Positions 10,805 to 21,060 of a stretch of 64,000 bases of DNA are shown here, piece by piece (the first letter of the stretch is position 1; every line of letters starts with the position of its first letter). Source of the stretch: Apoda limacodes. Lineage: Eukaryota > Arthropoda > Insecta > Lepidoptera > Limacodidae. The position numbers and the translations under genes are program-made. The stretch lies in assembly GCA_946406115.1 (NCBI GenBank), contig OX291544.1, positions 24,321,521 to 24,385,520 on the forward strand, read 5' to 3'. The notes beneath the pieces are model-generated. The model did no database searches and had not been told where the DNA came from. It worked only from the letters and a program-made list of their open reading frames with translations.

Positions 10805-11703
10805 TTAGTATCGTGTGTAGGCACGGCGCTTGCTCTGGTTGTAAGCAGCGCGGGGCCGAGTGGCTGCTGGTGCCGGCGCTGGTCGTTGGTATGTCTTCGC
10901 TGCTCGTGAAGGCCCTCCGCGCCCCCGCCTGGTTGCTGAGGGATAACGAGGAGAGCCTATCCCGTTTCCCTGCAGCTGTGACCTCGATGCCGATGCTCCA
11001 GGTGTGGAAGTGGGCACAGAAAAAGCTCTCTGTTTTTTGATCTGCGAACCCTGTCGTCCTATGGCTTTCGATGCCCTTATGGTATCGGAGAGCTTTTCTC
11101 CAAAGAGCGTCTCATCTCTTTCGTGCTCCTTTAGCAGATGCGCAAATGTTTTATCTAAAGATGGAACTACAAGTTTTGTTCTTATTTGAGTGTCTGTGTA
11201 ATGTAGGTCTGTAAGAATCCTACAGCCATCGGAAAGTATTTTAATAACTTGGATTTTGTCACCTCCGAGGAGAAGCTCAGTAATGGCTTTGTTAATTGCG
11301 GTAATGCCGAGGCCTAACTGGTCCTGTTTATTGCGTATATTATTATCGCGATTTATGGTGACTTCTGAAACTGCTGCCTTAACTTCGGGATTTAAAGTAG
11401 GCGCCTTAAGATATTTACAGTTATCAGGTATCTGATACTCTTTTAATAATTTTTCTTTAACATCCTTAGTTAGTCCTCTTTTTAATATAGGAAGCCAACG
11501 TACAGCCAAGGTGTGGTGAATGTTTTCACCATAAGTTGATTGTTCGTCCGTGGGGTCACCTAGTGCTGACAAAAGTTCCGGATCAAGCTCCGGGGTCTGG
11601 TTTTGTAATAGTTCCGATTGCGTCACTGGAGCGGACTGCTCAGTGGTTTCATCGACATCGTGAATTTCTATTGTACTGTCATCGTTTTGTGTGGTTCCGT
11701 TAT
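10805..11703 (-). CDS. DIRS gag, exon 2
   Basis: This exon is open for 299 codons to a TAA at 10807-10805. It begins NNGTTQNDDSTIEIHDVDE after the proposed acceptor 'gtttcag', then reads PELDPELLSALGDP, NIHHTLAVRWLPILKRGLTK and LLKEYQIPDNCKYLKAPTLN, ending in an Arg/Gly-rich basic tail. The middle part is the conserved core of DIRS gag-like proteins as I remember them. Gag is presumed to coat the RNA. There is no ATG in this exon before the conserved core, which supports an upstream exon. Confidence 0.85.
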
Positions 11704-12095
11704 CTGAAACGATTATTTATACATTTTTTTTTTTTTTTAAATCAACAAGTTTTTGTTATACCCTAGTATTAACCCCCAATTAACTTTTAGGTTTAATTAA
11801 TGCATCATGCTATACCTTCGTGATACCCTCAATGTGATACCCTCCAGGCTAGCTTAGAGATGCCAATCTAGGTATTTTATGTTAAGCAGCAATTAACTTC
11901 TGGGTTAATTTTACGCATCATGCTATACCTTCGTGATACCCCCAACGTGATATCCTCCAGGCTAGCTTAGAGATGCCAATTTTGGTATTTTATTTACCAT
12001 GTATATACCTATATCGCACATTTGCTCATATTGCAATTTAAGTAAAAACGGTACTCACAAGAAACGAAAGAAACACGAAAAAACATCCGACTTAC
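11704..12095 (-). other. Proposed spliceosomal intron in DIRS gag
   Basis: The minus strand has donor A|GTAAGT at 12095-12090 and acceptor TTTCAG at 11709-11704. Splicing joins codon AA-T in phase and connects exon 1 to exon 2 without a stop, while unspliced reading stops in both frames. The acceptor has a poor pyrimidine tract; an A-run lies upstream instead. The intron also contains two tandem copies of a roughly 110-bp unit. Confidence 0.65.
11778..11995. repeat. Tandem duplication (about 110-bp unit) inside the gag intron
   Basis: 'gcatcatgctataccttcg' followed by 'tgatacc', then 'ccaggctagcttagagatgc' and 'ggtattttat' occur at 11807-11880 and again at 11914-11991. About 90 percent of bases agree by eye. 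No ORF. Confidence 0.85.
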
Positions 12096-12228
12096 TCTGG
12101 TTTTCTTCGGAATCCGACGAAGACGAATACACTATCACACGCTTTCGTTTTCTATTTGAACATTCCTTTAGTTTTTTAATTTTTTGTTCATAATATGATA
12201 TTTTACTATCTGCACAATGCTTAGGCAT
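12096..12228 (-). CDS. DIRS gag, exon 1 (start exon)
   Basis: The ATG at 12228 opens 44 codons plus one base: MPKHCADSKI at the start, a basic Lys/Arg cluster (NRKRKR) at 25-30, then a Ser/Asp/Glu stretch (YSSSSDSEEN). It then meets the splice donor. A short basic then Ser-rich N-terminus starting MPKH is typical of DIRS gag proteins as I recall them. The start lies about 93 bp inside the 5' ITR, leaving a short leader. Joined to exon 2 it gives 343 residues. Confidence 0.7.
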
Positions 12229-12320
12229 TTTCTAAATTTTAGCAATGAAGATAAAAGAATATTGTAAAGATTCCAATAAAAACTATTCGAGAAGTGAGTG
12301 CTTGTTGCCGCGCACAATAA

Positions 12321-12460
12321 AAGAATGAGACTATCGGTAATGGCGACGCTAGAGCAAATGGGTGGTATTTTCAAAATACCCACAAAATTAAATAAGTGCG
12401 AAGTTGCGAGTACAATGGAAGTACTACATGTGTTTATTATATCTGAAGAATGAAACGTAC
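12321..12460 (-). repeat. DIRS 5' inverted terminal repeat
   Basis: This is the mirror of 7463-7602. Only about 10 further bases (12461-12470, 'gaaatataat') extend outwards, compared with 57 on the other side; this asymmetry is normal for DIRS elements. The element promoter is expected here, but no TATA-like site stands out. Confidence 0.92.
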
Positions 12461-12470
12461 GAAATATAAT

Positions 12471-12560
12471 ACTACGTGTCGGCCGCAGCGCCTCGTCGAG
12501 AGCACCTGCGTACAACTTTGTTGCGCCCACCCCGCTGCCGCCAACGAAAATTTTTTAAAC
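12471..12560. other. GC-rich flank on the right side of the DIRS insertion
   Basis: Minus-strand reading gives FVGGSGVGATKLYAGALDEA, which resembles a P-loop (GxxGxG) but lacks the normal GKT/GKS. It runs up to the DIRS boundary. 'cggccgca' occurs in both flanks. It is too short to identify. Confidence 0.3.
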
Positions 12561-13197
12561 GATATTAACTTCTCATTTATTAAATGAAAGAAAAAACTTT
12601 ATCTTATCGATCACCACGCTCAAAAAGTGTAATTTGAATTAATATCAAAGAAAAAAAAACTGCATATAAATAAATAATACTGCAAATAAATCAATAATTA
12701 TAATTGCATAAGTTAATAAAAAATGCTGTGCAATAGCTTTACCGCGGCAGGCCCCGAGTGCCACTCTTGCTTTTTTTTTAACCTTATCATCCACCATCCC
12801 ATCACCATCAGTGATGAATACCCTTCTCCCACTAGTTAAAACAGCAACAAAATTTATTAAATAAACAGAAGTACAAACAAAGATTAGTTATCTTTTTATG
12901 TACGAGTATATTTAGGAAATAAATAATAATATAAAGCTTTTTAATATTACAAATTGAATGGCGAAAGGATCTATCTTTTCATCGGTTAACTCATTAAATA
13001 TTCATTTTCACGGCAACAGTGTTCTTAACAATGCAGGTGAAAAACGATGACTATTTTTATTACATTCCGTGTTTCTGACCTACATTCGTTGTTAAGTAGA
13101 TTCCTATTACATAAATAAAATCAATGAACTATGAATAATGTGAACTGTCTTTAGAACAAAATTTAGATTTAAAAGTTACTTAAAATAATATTTTAAT
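12561..13197. other. AT-rich stretch, nothing recognised
   Basis: No ORF over 60 codons and no repeat family seen. Confidence 0.5.
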
Positions 13198-13565
13198 ACC
13201 ACTAAACATGCATACGTCTCGCCTGATGCTAAGCAGTTATCGTGTCTTACAGCTTGTCTCGCAATTTTTTTTATACCATCAAAGTGGCAAACAAACGCGG
13301 CCTGATGTTAAGAGCAGCCTATGGACGCTTGCAACACCAGGGGCTTAACTGGCGAGTTGCTGACCCTTTGGAAAATTTAATTACTCGTTTCTAGCAGAAC
13401 CCCATAATGTTTTTCCTAGATAATACTTTGACATCCAGAGCTCATTCCGAAATTTGAGCCTTCTCAGACTGAAGGGTTCAATACGGCTTGTGGACGTTTT
13501 GGATCGTCGACAACTCTTTAACCTCCGGGTTTACCCACCTAAAGATGGCAGCAGTAGTCTTTTAA
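13198..13565 (-). repeat. Two adjoining Jockey-type LINE 3' fragments
   Basis: A short tail piece ('gcctgatgctaagcagttatcg', 13224-13245) is followed by a T-run (13265-13272), 'ataccatcaaagtggcaaac' and 'gcctatggacgcttgcaac', then degraded coding-end sequence up to 'agatggcagcagtag'. The pattern matches 48429-48960 with deletions. Sense is the minus strand; the T-run is the copied poly(A). Confidence 0.6.
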
Positions 13566-14585
13566 ATATCTAATTACTCTCTTATTAAAGACTACGTTTT
13601 TTTAGTTAAAAAATTTTAACAATGCAAATCCTTATAGAATAAAGTTAAACGTAATTTCATCATCTGTTTTAGTACAACTTTTTTTTTGTACCATATTTTT
13701 AAAAAGTTACTGGACAAGTCAACAAGTACTGCTAGATATAAAAAAGAAATGAAAACAGGTAAAAACAATGAAAGTATTACGTAGTCGTATACTTTTTTCT
13801 TAAATTACTACAGAGCAAGATTTTATTGAAGATCAGAAAAGAGCTTTTAACCTATTTGCTGTTTTGTCCAATTATATTAAAATATCCTCTTACCTGGTTT
13901 GGACCTTTTTTCCCTTTTCAAGGCAAAATTTCAACAATAATGAAGTTCTTCTGGGATTTAGGGACTAATTACCACGATGTAATACATTTGTTTTTTTTTT
14001 TAATTATAGGATAGTTTATTCTATATTAATTCTGACTGTTGATTAGCTATTTGAATTTTAACATTTTGTTTTTAGCTAATGACGCAGAATAATTAGTAGA
14101 ATTATTTTAACGAATTTCCGGTTCGCTTGGTAAATTTACATTTTCATTTAATTCACTCTGTAAAGCGATCTGAAATGTGTTCCCAATTATTTAAAGGTAT
14201 CTTATTACACAATAATATTTGAATACAAAATTATATGCTGATTTTGTTTGTGTTAGTTTACAAATTTATTTATCTAATACCTTTAAACGAGCAATTATTG
14301 TATATTTCTTTTTGTGATCTATATCTCGTAAACGGCTCCAACGATTTTCATGAATTAAGTATTCGGCGGGTTCCGGGGGCGATAAATCGATCTAGCTAGG
14401 TTTTATTTTTAGAAAACGTCGATTTATCTGTGTTTTCAGGCAATGATGACTAAAAAATATGACTCTTCCTGAAAACTATTGGCGAGTAGTATTACTATTA
14501 TTTTTACCGACACAGCAACACTAAAGCTACTTGACAATAGATGGCATCGTTAAGAATCAATAAAGCAACCATACTAAAGATTTGT
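13566..14585. other. AT-rich stretch, nothing recognised
   Basis: One 62-codon plus ORF (13826-14014) has no recognisable features. Confidence 0.5.
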
Positions 14586-15955
14586 TAAAAAATCGGCCAT
14601 GTGTGAGTTGGAATCGCGCACAACGGGTTCCGTACCATTATCTATAAAAACGGCAAAAGAATCACGTTTATCGTATGGGAGCCCATCTTTAATATTTGTT
14701 TTATTTTAATTTAATTATTTATTTTTGAAGTGACTATATAACTAAATATTCTGTGAATATTTTAATCGTCTTCCTCTTGCCGTTATCAATATCGAGCAAA
14801 ATCGAGCGCAAAAATCACGTTTGTTGCATGGGAGCCCGTACAATATTTATTTTATTCTGCTTTTTAAAATTTGTTGTTATAACCCTAAAAAAAGAGCAAA
14901 GCTCGATTCCCAGGTACTGAGTATAATATTTTGAGAACCATTAGTTGGAAATTTTCAATACCACTCACTTAATCGAGAAACTTTACCTTGGAAAGTATTT
15001 TACTACGAGTATCGATCAGCTCTGTATTAAGGAATACCGTCGATTTTGTCTTGATTATTTTGATTTGATTTAAACTGCTGGTAACTGCTCGCACTGCACG
15101 ACAGCTGACTAATAAGTTTCGTACTGCCTTATCGGATTTCTCACTACCTTCGTTGCGCTATGTGTCCGCTCAAAGTCTGGAAAATAGTATGATAAGAAAA
15201 AATATCTCGTCCTATCGTATATTAAGTAACAAATAATCCAATCCAGTTAACGATCAATATTCATTTCTTCGGTAGACACTTATTTTATGTAGATATTTCT
15301 TTCATCATGAGATCAAGTCTTACAGGTATATGATCAGTTTTTTGAATTTTCCCTCTGTTTGCAATTTAACATCTTGCCAAATTTCATGATTCTAAGTCAA
15401 TGGGATGTACTCCATAGATTTCAATTTATTAGAGTCACAATATGCAACAAAAATGACCATGTTTTGGACATATTTTTTTATTGCATTGACTTAGAAGCTT
15501 GATTTTTTTACAACTTTAAGTGACTGTAGACTTATTTTTGATATTAACTTCAACTTAATACCTCCACTTCTACGATCTTGAGTGAAGGGTCTTGTCAGGT
15601 AGACAATATGTTATAGCTACAAATTAACGAATTTTGGATTTTTTCCTATATTTGTGATGTAAGATTGCTTCGTGTCAAATTTCATAATTCTAGGACAACG
15701 GAGAGTACCCCATAGGTTTTGATTTATTTGTGAATGCCAAAACATGAGACAAAATAGACCGTATTTTACCGTAAGAAAAAGCTTGAATTTTTAAAGCTTC
15801 AAGGCACCACAAACCTTAGTATTTGATATCAATTTCAACCTTTACGCGTTCCTGAGAAATAGGGTCTTGAAAAACAGACAGACGGACAACAAAGTTCCTT
15901 TTTCCCCTTTGAAGTACGGAACCCAAAAAAACCGGACAAGTGCAAGTCTGTTTTG
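14586..15955 (+). repeat. Composite dispersed repeat with tandem ~270-bp units
   Basis: It opens with 'aatcggccatgtgtgagttg' and 'gggttccgtacc', and ends with 'cagacagacggac', 'gtacggaaccc' and a new 'accggacaagtgcaagtct'. Internally two related units lie at about 15333-15610 and 15611-15890. Each carries 'caaatttcat(a/g)attct', a 'cataggtttt/catagatttc' motif, 'agcttgaattttt' and 'gggtcttg'. A further unit lies at 17800-18070. It is probably several family members inserted side by side. Confidence 0.55.
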
Positions 15956-15977
15956 CGCACCGAAGGTTCCATAATAA

Positions 15978-16365
15978 TTAAGAGGATACGATTCGCGACG
16001 CCTCGCAGCGGGCTTCATACAAACGAATTTCTCGTTTGTTTTTGATATTTACTGATTAATCACTGTGCTATTTCTTAGTCATAATCCCAAAACCGAATAC
16101 CTATGTCTGTAGTTTTCCAAAACCTTGTAAAATGTTTTCATTAACTAGAAATCTTTTTTAAAAGCATTTGAAAGAAAAACTTGAATTCTGTATAACTTTA
16201 AAACTATAAAATTTAATAGAAAACTGGCACACTGCAGACCTAGATATTTATAACAAGCACATGTATTAAATATTTCGTGGTGTTTAATCAGCAAGTATCA
16301 AAAATAAGTGAGAAATTCGTTTGTATGAAGTACGCCAAGAGGCGCTCCGAATCGTATTCTCTTAA
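15978..16365. mobile_element. TTAA-flanked MITE, copy 1
   Basis: The element 15982-16361 is bordered on both sides by TTAA. Its ends 'gaggatacgattcgcg' and 'cggagcgcctcttgg...' inverted continue as imperfect terminal inverted repeats of about 60 bp, including 'cttcatacaaacgaatttct'. There is no ORF. Copies at 47134-47505 and 63681-64000 share the internal 'ctagatatttataac' and 'aaccgaatacctatgtct' (reverse-complement orientation in the others). TTAA duplication is the piggyBac signature, so a piggyBac-type source is inferred. Confidence 0.75.
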
Positions 16366-16804
16366 ATAATAATATGTAGTTCGTCCATAACGGAAATCAG
16401 CGAGGTAACTATCGACGATCAATTTCAATTCTGTTAAAATTTTGGCATCCAATTAGACCACTTGTAACATCTTTTTCTACCACAAAATCAAATAGAATCA
16501 TAAGATAACCCATCACGAAATGTAATTTCCATGTAAGTATTTTCTTATGTAGGCTTTTATACGAGATAATTTAAAATTGCCTTACGATCGCAATTGGGAT
16601 TGACGCCGAGAGTCAATCCCTATCGACAGCTTAAGTTTACCCCCAAAATCGTATTATAGGACAAACTTAACTTTTCTTTCGAAAAACGTTCTCTCATATC
16701 TTTAAACGTCAACGTCATTTATTCTCCAACAGCAAATGTAAGTTTGATAAAGATACCTTGTTTGTTGCCTGATTTCATGATTCTAGGTCACAAAGAAAAG
16801 TGTA

Positions 16805-17722
16805 CTAAGAACTGTAAAAAAATAAGCTTCCGAGTCGACGTAATAAATAAATCCAGCCATTTGTATATTAGTCTGATCGGAATCTGTTTATTTTTTAAGA
16901 GAAGAAATAAATTAAAACCTGAAATTTTATAATTTGAAAAGGTTAACAGATACATAAGGAATAAAAACCCGTAAAGTGCCCCCGATGCCCAGTTAGAAAT
17001 AAGCGCCGTAGGGTAAAAAGAGGTAAATTTTTTTTCCACATCTGGCTGGTGTCTCTCTATCGAAAAATCACCTCTACAAAAATTGTAGTAAAAATCTACA
17101 ACTTTTGAGACACTTTTTACCATAACCTTAAATTTTTCGAGATATTTGCAAATAACATCAATTTTAATTTTTCTAGATTTTTATTTTTCAAGTCCGCAAA
17201 AATTTTCTGATTTTCATGAAACTAGAGGAAATTAATTTTCAAAATACATATAATAACTAGAAAAATTTAAATTAAAATACTGAGCCATTTTCGAGAAATT
17301 TATGTTTTATGCTCTCGAGAGGACGACCCCCTAAACTTCAAGTGGAGGTCATAACAGAAAGAAATGGAATTCATTCATAATCTTATCTAGTGTTTACATT
17401 ATTCATAAAATAAAAAAATTATATTTAAAAAATGTAGTCAAGGTTTTGCTAAAAAAAAACATAAAACAATTTAAATGTTACTTTTTTCGTTAAAGGTTCT
17501 AAATTCATAAAAATTAGTCTTGTGACCCTTTTAAAATAATAAAAATTCAGGTTTTAATTTTTTGTTCCCAAATAGGCTTCCGATTAGTAGATTATTATGT
17601 TTTGAAACTCCCAAATAAATTTAAAGCTATAATTTTTTGATTTATTTGAAAGTGTTAAAATATGCAAATGGCTGGATTTGTTTATAACGTTGACTTGGAA
17701 GTTTATTTTTTTTTACAGTTCA
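16805..17722. repeat. Segment bounded by ~65-bp inverted repeats
   Basis: 'agcttccgagtcgacgtaat' with 'aaatccagccatttgtatat' (16828-16868) returns inverted at 17655-17700 with about 85 percent identity, extended by 'gaactgtaaaaaaa' on the outside. The arms belong to the same dispersed family as 15333-15890. The 785-bp interior has no ORF with recognisable content. Confidence 0.6.
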
Positions 17723-17799
17723 GTTTTGATGTTATATTAAACTAAATACCTTTACGCGTTCTTAAGAAAAAGTGTCTTAAGAGACAAACAACGTGGTAT

Positions 17800-18160
17800 C
17801 ATTTTTGTGTTATTGAATTACAAATTATATATATGCCAAATTTCATTATTGTATTTCATTAGGAACTATCCTTTAGGTTTGGATGTGGTGTTGATATGTA
17901 GTATTAAAATATGCGGTATAAATGGCCATATTTTTCGATCGCACTTACCTAGCAACTTCATTTTTATACAGCTTCAAGGGGCCGTAGACTTTAGAATTGA
18001 ATATTAATATAACTTGTCAACTCCACGCGCTAACTTAAAATGCGTTCCAAGCGCTAAATGGTCTTGACAGACCGACACACAGACAGACCGACACACAGAC
18101 AGACCGACACACAGACAGAGCGACACACAGACAGACAAACAAACAAACTGATCCCATAAG
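17800..18160 (+). repeat. Dispersed-family unit ending in a 16-bp minisatellite
   Basis: The unit 'gccaaatttcattattg...cttcaaggggccgtagac' resembles 15640-15850. It ends in 'cagaccgacacacaga', repeated about four times between 18067 and 18135, then (acaa)n. The family normally has only a few 'cagacagac' copies here, so the array looks like local expansion. Confidence 0.7.
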
Positions 18161-18985
18161 GGTTAAAACATTACACCCATTTTTCTTGCAACTCTGCTAA
18201 AATTACTGCGGTTTAAATAATATTTATTTACTCAAAAGAACATTTACACATTCACTTATATTAGTAAACTTAAATTAAAATAAGGTTTCCTTCAGTATTT
18301 TATGAATCTAGATACAATAGACATATTAATATATGGCAAACATAGGTTCATATTTATTTATTAGTGACTGAGATAGCTAATCGATAATCCAGTTGCACTC
18401 ATATATTTTATATTTTATTCGTGGGTATTCTCGTTTTGTGCGAGGATAAAGTATCGAGTATCGATAAGTGGGTGGTGCATAGTGGTGCGACCGGCTCGCT
18501 TGTTACGTACGATGGTGATGGTAAAAACAGGTGTCGTGACACTATTACGTATTAATAGGCAAAATAGGAGGTCTTAATCGTCATAGTGGATATATAATAT
18601 TAATAGGGTATAGGTATGTACCTACATGGGTTAGTATAATGTCATTTGTTTGGGCTATTTACGGACTTAAGTACTGTTCTATTGAAAGGGTGAAGCTAAG
18701 TTTTTATACCTATTTATGGATAAATAAGTTAACGGTAGGTAATAAAGTTTGTGGTATTATGTAGATTAAGAAGGTAATTATGTGGTAGTTAAGTATTACC
18801 TATTAATGATTTACTTTTTATTAGTGGCAATTTTAGCGATCTTAGAGTAGTACTAGAGTTTTGTTTAGAAAATATGTTAGACTTTGTCATTTTCTGTAAG
18901 TATAGGTAGGCTAGGTAACCTATCGTTTTATTGGAGTTGCTTGAGTGTGTCATGCTCTCTCAAAGTGTCTCTGCGGTGGTGGCGT
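18161..18985. other. AT-rich stretch, nothing recognised
   Basis: No repeat family or coding signal that I can support. Confidence 0.4.
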
Positions 18986-19495
18986 GTGTGTCGGGTCGTT
19001 ACGTTCCCTGAAACATGGTTGAGCGAAGCGATGGCTGATTCATGTGTCATACTCGTGAACGGGTGCCGCCTGTGGAGGCTGGTCTGCTCTTGCAAACTTC
19101 TTGGTATTCTTAGTATTTAGTCTTACTTTTTTTGTTTTGTTTATTAATACTGTAAGACATTGATTATTTCTTAGTGATGAATACATAAACTGTCTTTTGT
19201 TTATATTAGATACTTTTTTATGTTGTGCTTGTGCTTTATATTTCATGTTTTTTATGTTTGTAATGGAAAGTGTCCTTTTATGATAGGGAGGGCATTTTCC
19301 AATATTTTAATTGGACGCTGTAAAAGAAAGGGAGAAAAGAAATGCCCTTGCTGAGTTTCTTGCCGGTTCTTCTCAGTACAAGGTCTCCCGCCCTGTAGAC
19401 TTACGAACCGATGGTGTAGTGACATTCATAAGTGCTGAATTATTGTAGCCTAATCTGAATAAAATTATATTGAATTGAATTGAATTGAATTATCT
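18985..19495 (+). pseudogene. LINE remnant: endonuclease scrap plus 3' UTR with (TTGAA)n tail
   Basis: The plus frame near 18995-19070 reads FPETWLSEAMADSCVILVNG, which fits the ETWL motif of an apurinic-like endonuclease. From 19280 the sequence 'gagtttcttgccggttcttctca' and 'cgaaccgatggtgtagtgac' is a 3' UTR I recall from lepidopteran LINEs. It ends with 'aataaaattatattgaattg' and four TTGAA units. The RT is deleted. Confidence 0.55.
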
Positions 19496-19734
19496 ATTTC
19501 TTGGTTAATTTGTGAGTAATGTATTCAAAAGATAATCTATAATTTCTATACTAATACAATAATGTTAGAGTGTTTGTTTATTTAACATCGGGTACATCAG
19601 ATAATGGGTAAATAAGGTATAAAAAAATAAAAATAAAATTAACAAAAAAGTATGCGTGTTATGAAGTACAGAGAAAATTACTTGTTATATACTTCAGTGT
19701 ATTGTTATGATGCGTTTTATCGTGTTATGGTAAG

Positions 19735-20340
19735 GTGGTGTTAGCTTAGCTGGTATCGCTTCTTAGTTAAGTATTGTTTTAAACCTTTTTTGAATTTTTG
19801 GAAACATGTAATATTTTTTATTTCTTTTGGTAGGCCATTGTAGATTTTTGTGTGTTGCGTTATGTTTTTAGTATCAAAGTTATTTGTTCTCGCTGAAAAA
19901 GAGCATAAGTTCTACGTTTGTCTTGTTTGGGGGAATCCTGAGTGCATTTAATTTTTTTGCAAAATTTAATTTGCGAGTGAACCTTTTTTTGTTGATATTT
20001 TTCTTATTAACAGACATGTATTGTATTGTTAAATATTTGTTGCGTACATTATATTTTTACTTTTATATAATAGTTTTGTTCAAAATGTATGCTCCGTACA
20101 TACCAAATACTTTTCATTATTTACGAGAAACTAGATAATTTCCTGTATGCTCTATGAAGCTGCTATGCATATAGTTACCTGTTTTACCCTGTATTTGTGA
20201 TAGCAAATAGTTCAAATGTGACGTGATTAATCTTCTAAACAATTTTGTAGCAAACGAAGAGTGTTTCGTATATTTGACGGTCTGTTGCATTAGGAAGAGA
20301 GAGTTCACCGTAAAAAGTCGAATGGGTAATAATAACACAG
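19735..20340 (-). pseudogene. Possible LINE RT C-terminal remnant
   Basis: Minus-strand frames read SARTNNFDTKNITQHTKIYN, then GLPKEIKNITCFQKFKKGLK and a stop near 19745. The 'x-YN-LP-EIKN-xxFKxxLK' pattern occurs at the C-terminus of many non-LTR RT proteins. The upstream part (to 20340) is open only in pieces. No catalytic motif is left, so the assignment is tentative. Confidence 0.35.
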
Positions 20341-21060
20341 GATGGGATTTTTTATACTTAAAAAGTTACTTAATAACTGTTGCCGAGATGATTTTTGGAT
20401 TGGTCTTCCTACGATATAAAGGGTAAGTACAATTTTTTTCACAACCAATTTGAAATGTATAAATTTAATTTAAACTTCGAAAACTTGACTGACTAGTCAA
20501 AAATCTGAGAGAAACCGACGGACTGGCATTAAATTCATCCATTTTCCACATCGTTCCATTTCCTAAATTTAGCACGAAGCTCTGAAACCAATCAAAATAT
20601 AACTTACTTGGAATCCATAAAAATGCTATAAATTTGTCTTACCAAAAGAAGGGACCAATGGATTTGTAAAAACAACCGTTTATTTACTTAATATTCAGCT
20701 TGGAATTGTAGGTACTTAAGCTAACTCACAAAAACAAACTTTGTATTATTAGAAATCGTGACGAAACTTATTGCCGTAAGTCACGACTCGGCATCTTCAT
20801 CACCTTTTTACATATTTGCGTGACTCGTATCAATAAAAATGTCAAACTACCAATATATAAGCTTGTACTAGCAGATAATAATTCAACCATATAAAAAAAT
20901 AGAAAAAACACTAAAATTATAAACTCTGTCTTCTTGAAAAAAAAAAACGAGTTGCACTCCGGGAGTGCCGGCAGAATTGAAAACCTTTACACACGATTCG
21001 CGCTTAACACTCAAATATGTCACAAGACATGTCATTGACATTGTCAAGAAATAATAATGT
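20341..21060. other. AT-rich stretch, nothing firm
   Basis: Only a short similarity to 27470-27570 ('cacaaaaacaaactttgta...attagaaatcgt') is visible, suggesting an unnamed dispersed repeat. Confidence 0.4.

Larger units (their letters stand above)
7406..12470 (-). mobile_element. DIRS-type tyrosine recombinase retrotransposon, nearly complete
   Basis: Gag, RT/RNase H/Dam-like and tyrosine recombinase ORFs run in that order on the minus strand between inverted terminal repeats, with an internal complementary region near the 3' end. This is the DIRS-1 architecture; no direct LTRs, protease or DDE integrase are present. The outer limits are set by where similarity to the internal complementary region stops, at an 'aatataat' present at both ends (about 7404-7411 and 12463-12470). 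This would be the shared crossover of the circle junction. The known mechanism is circular DNA integrated by the recombinase without target duplication. One stop in the recombinase and a changed catalytic position suggest this copy is inactive, although the ITRs are still nearly identical. Confidence 0.92.

Noticed and set aside
11999..12193. 64-codon plus-strand ORF (IPISHICSYCNL...)
   Set aside because: It is the antisense shadow of DIRS gag exon 1 and its donor site; the minus-strand reading has the family-like MPKH start.
7400..12480. LTR retrotransposon (Gypsy/Copia/BEL) as explanation for the RT/RNase H ORF
   Set aside because: Terminal repeats are inverted, there is an internal complementary region, no protease or DDE integrase, and a tyrosine recombinase follows the RT.
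18067..18150. CRISPR-like array
   Set aside because: The units are contiguous 16-bp tandem repeats without spacers, in a eukaryotic transposon tail.
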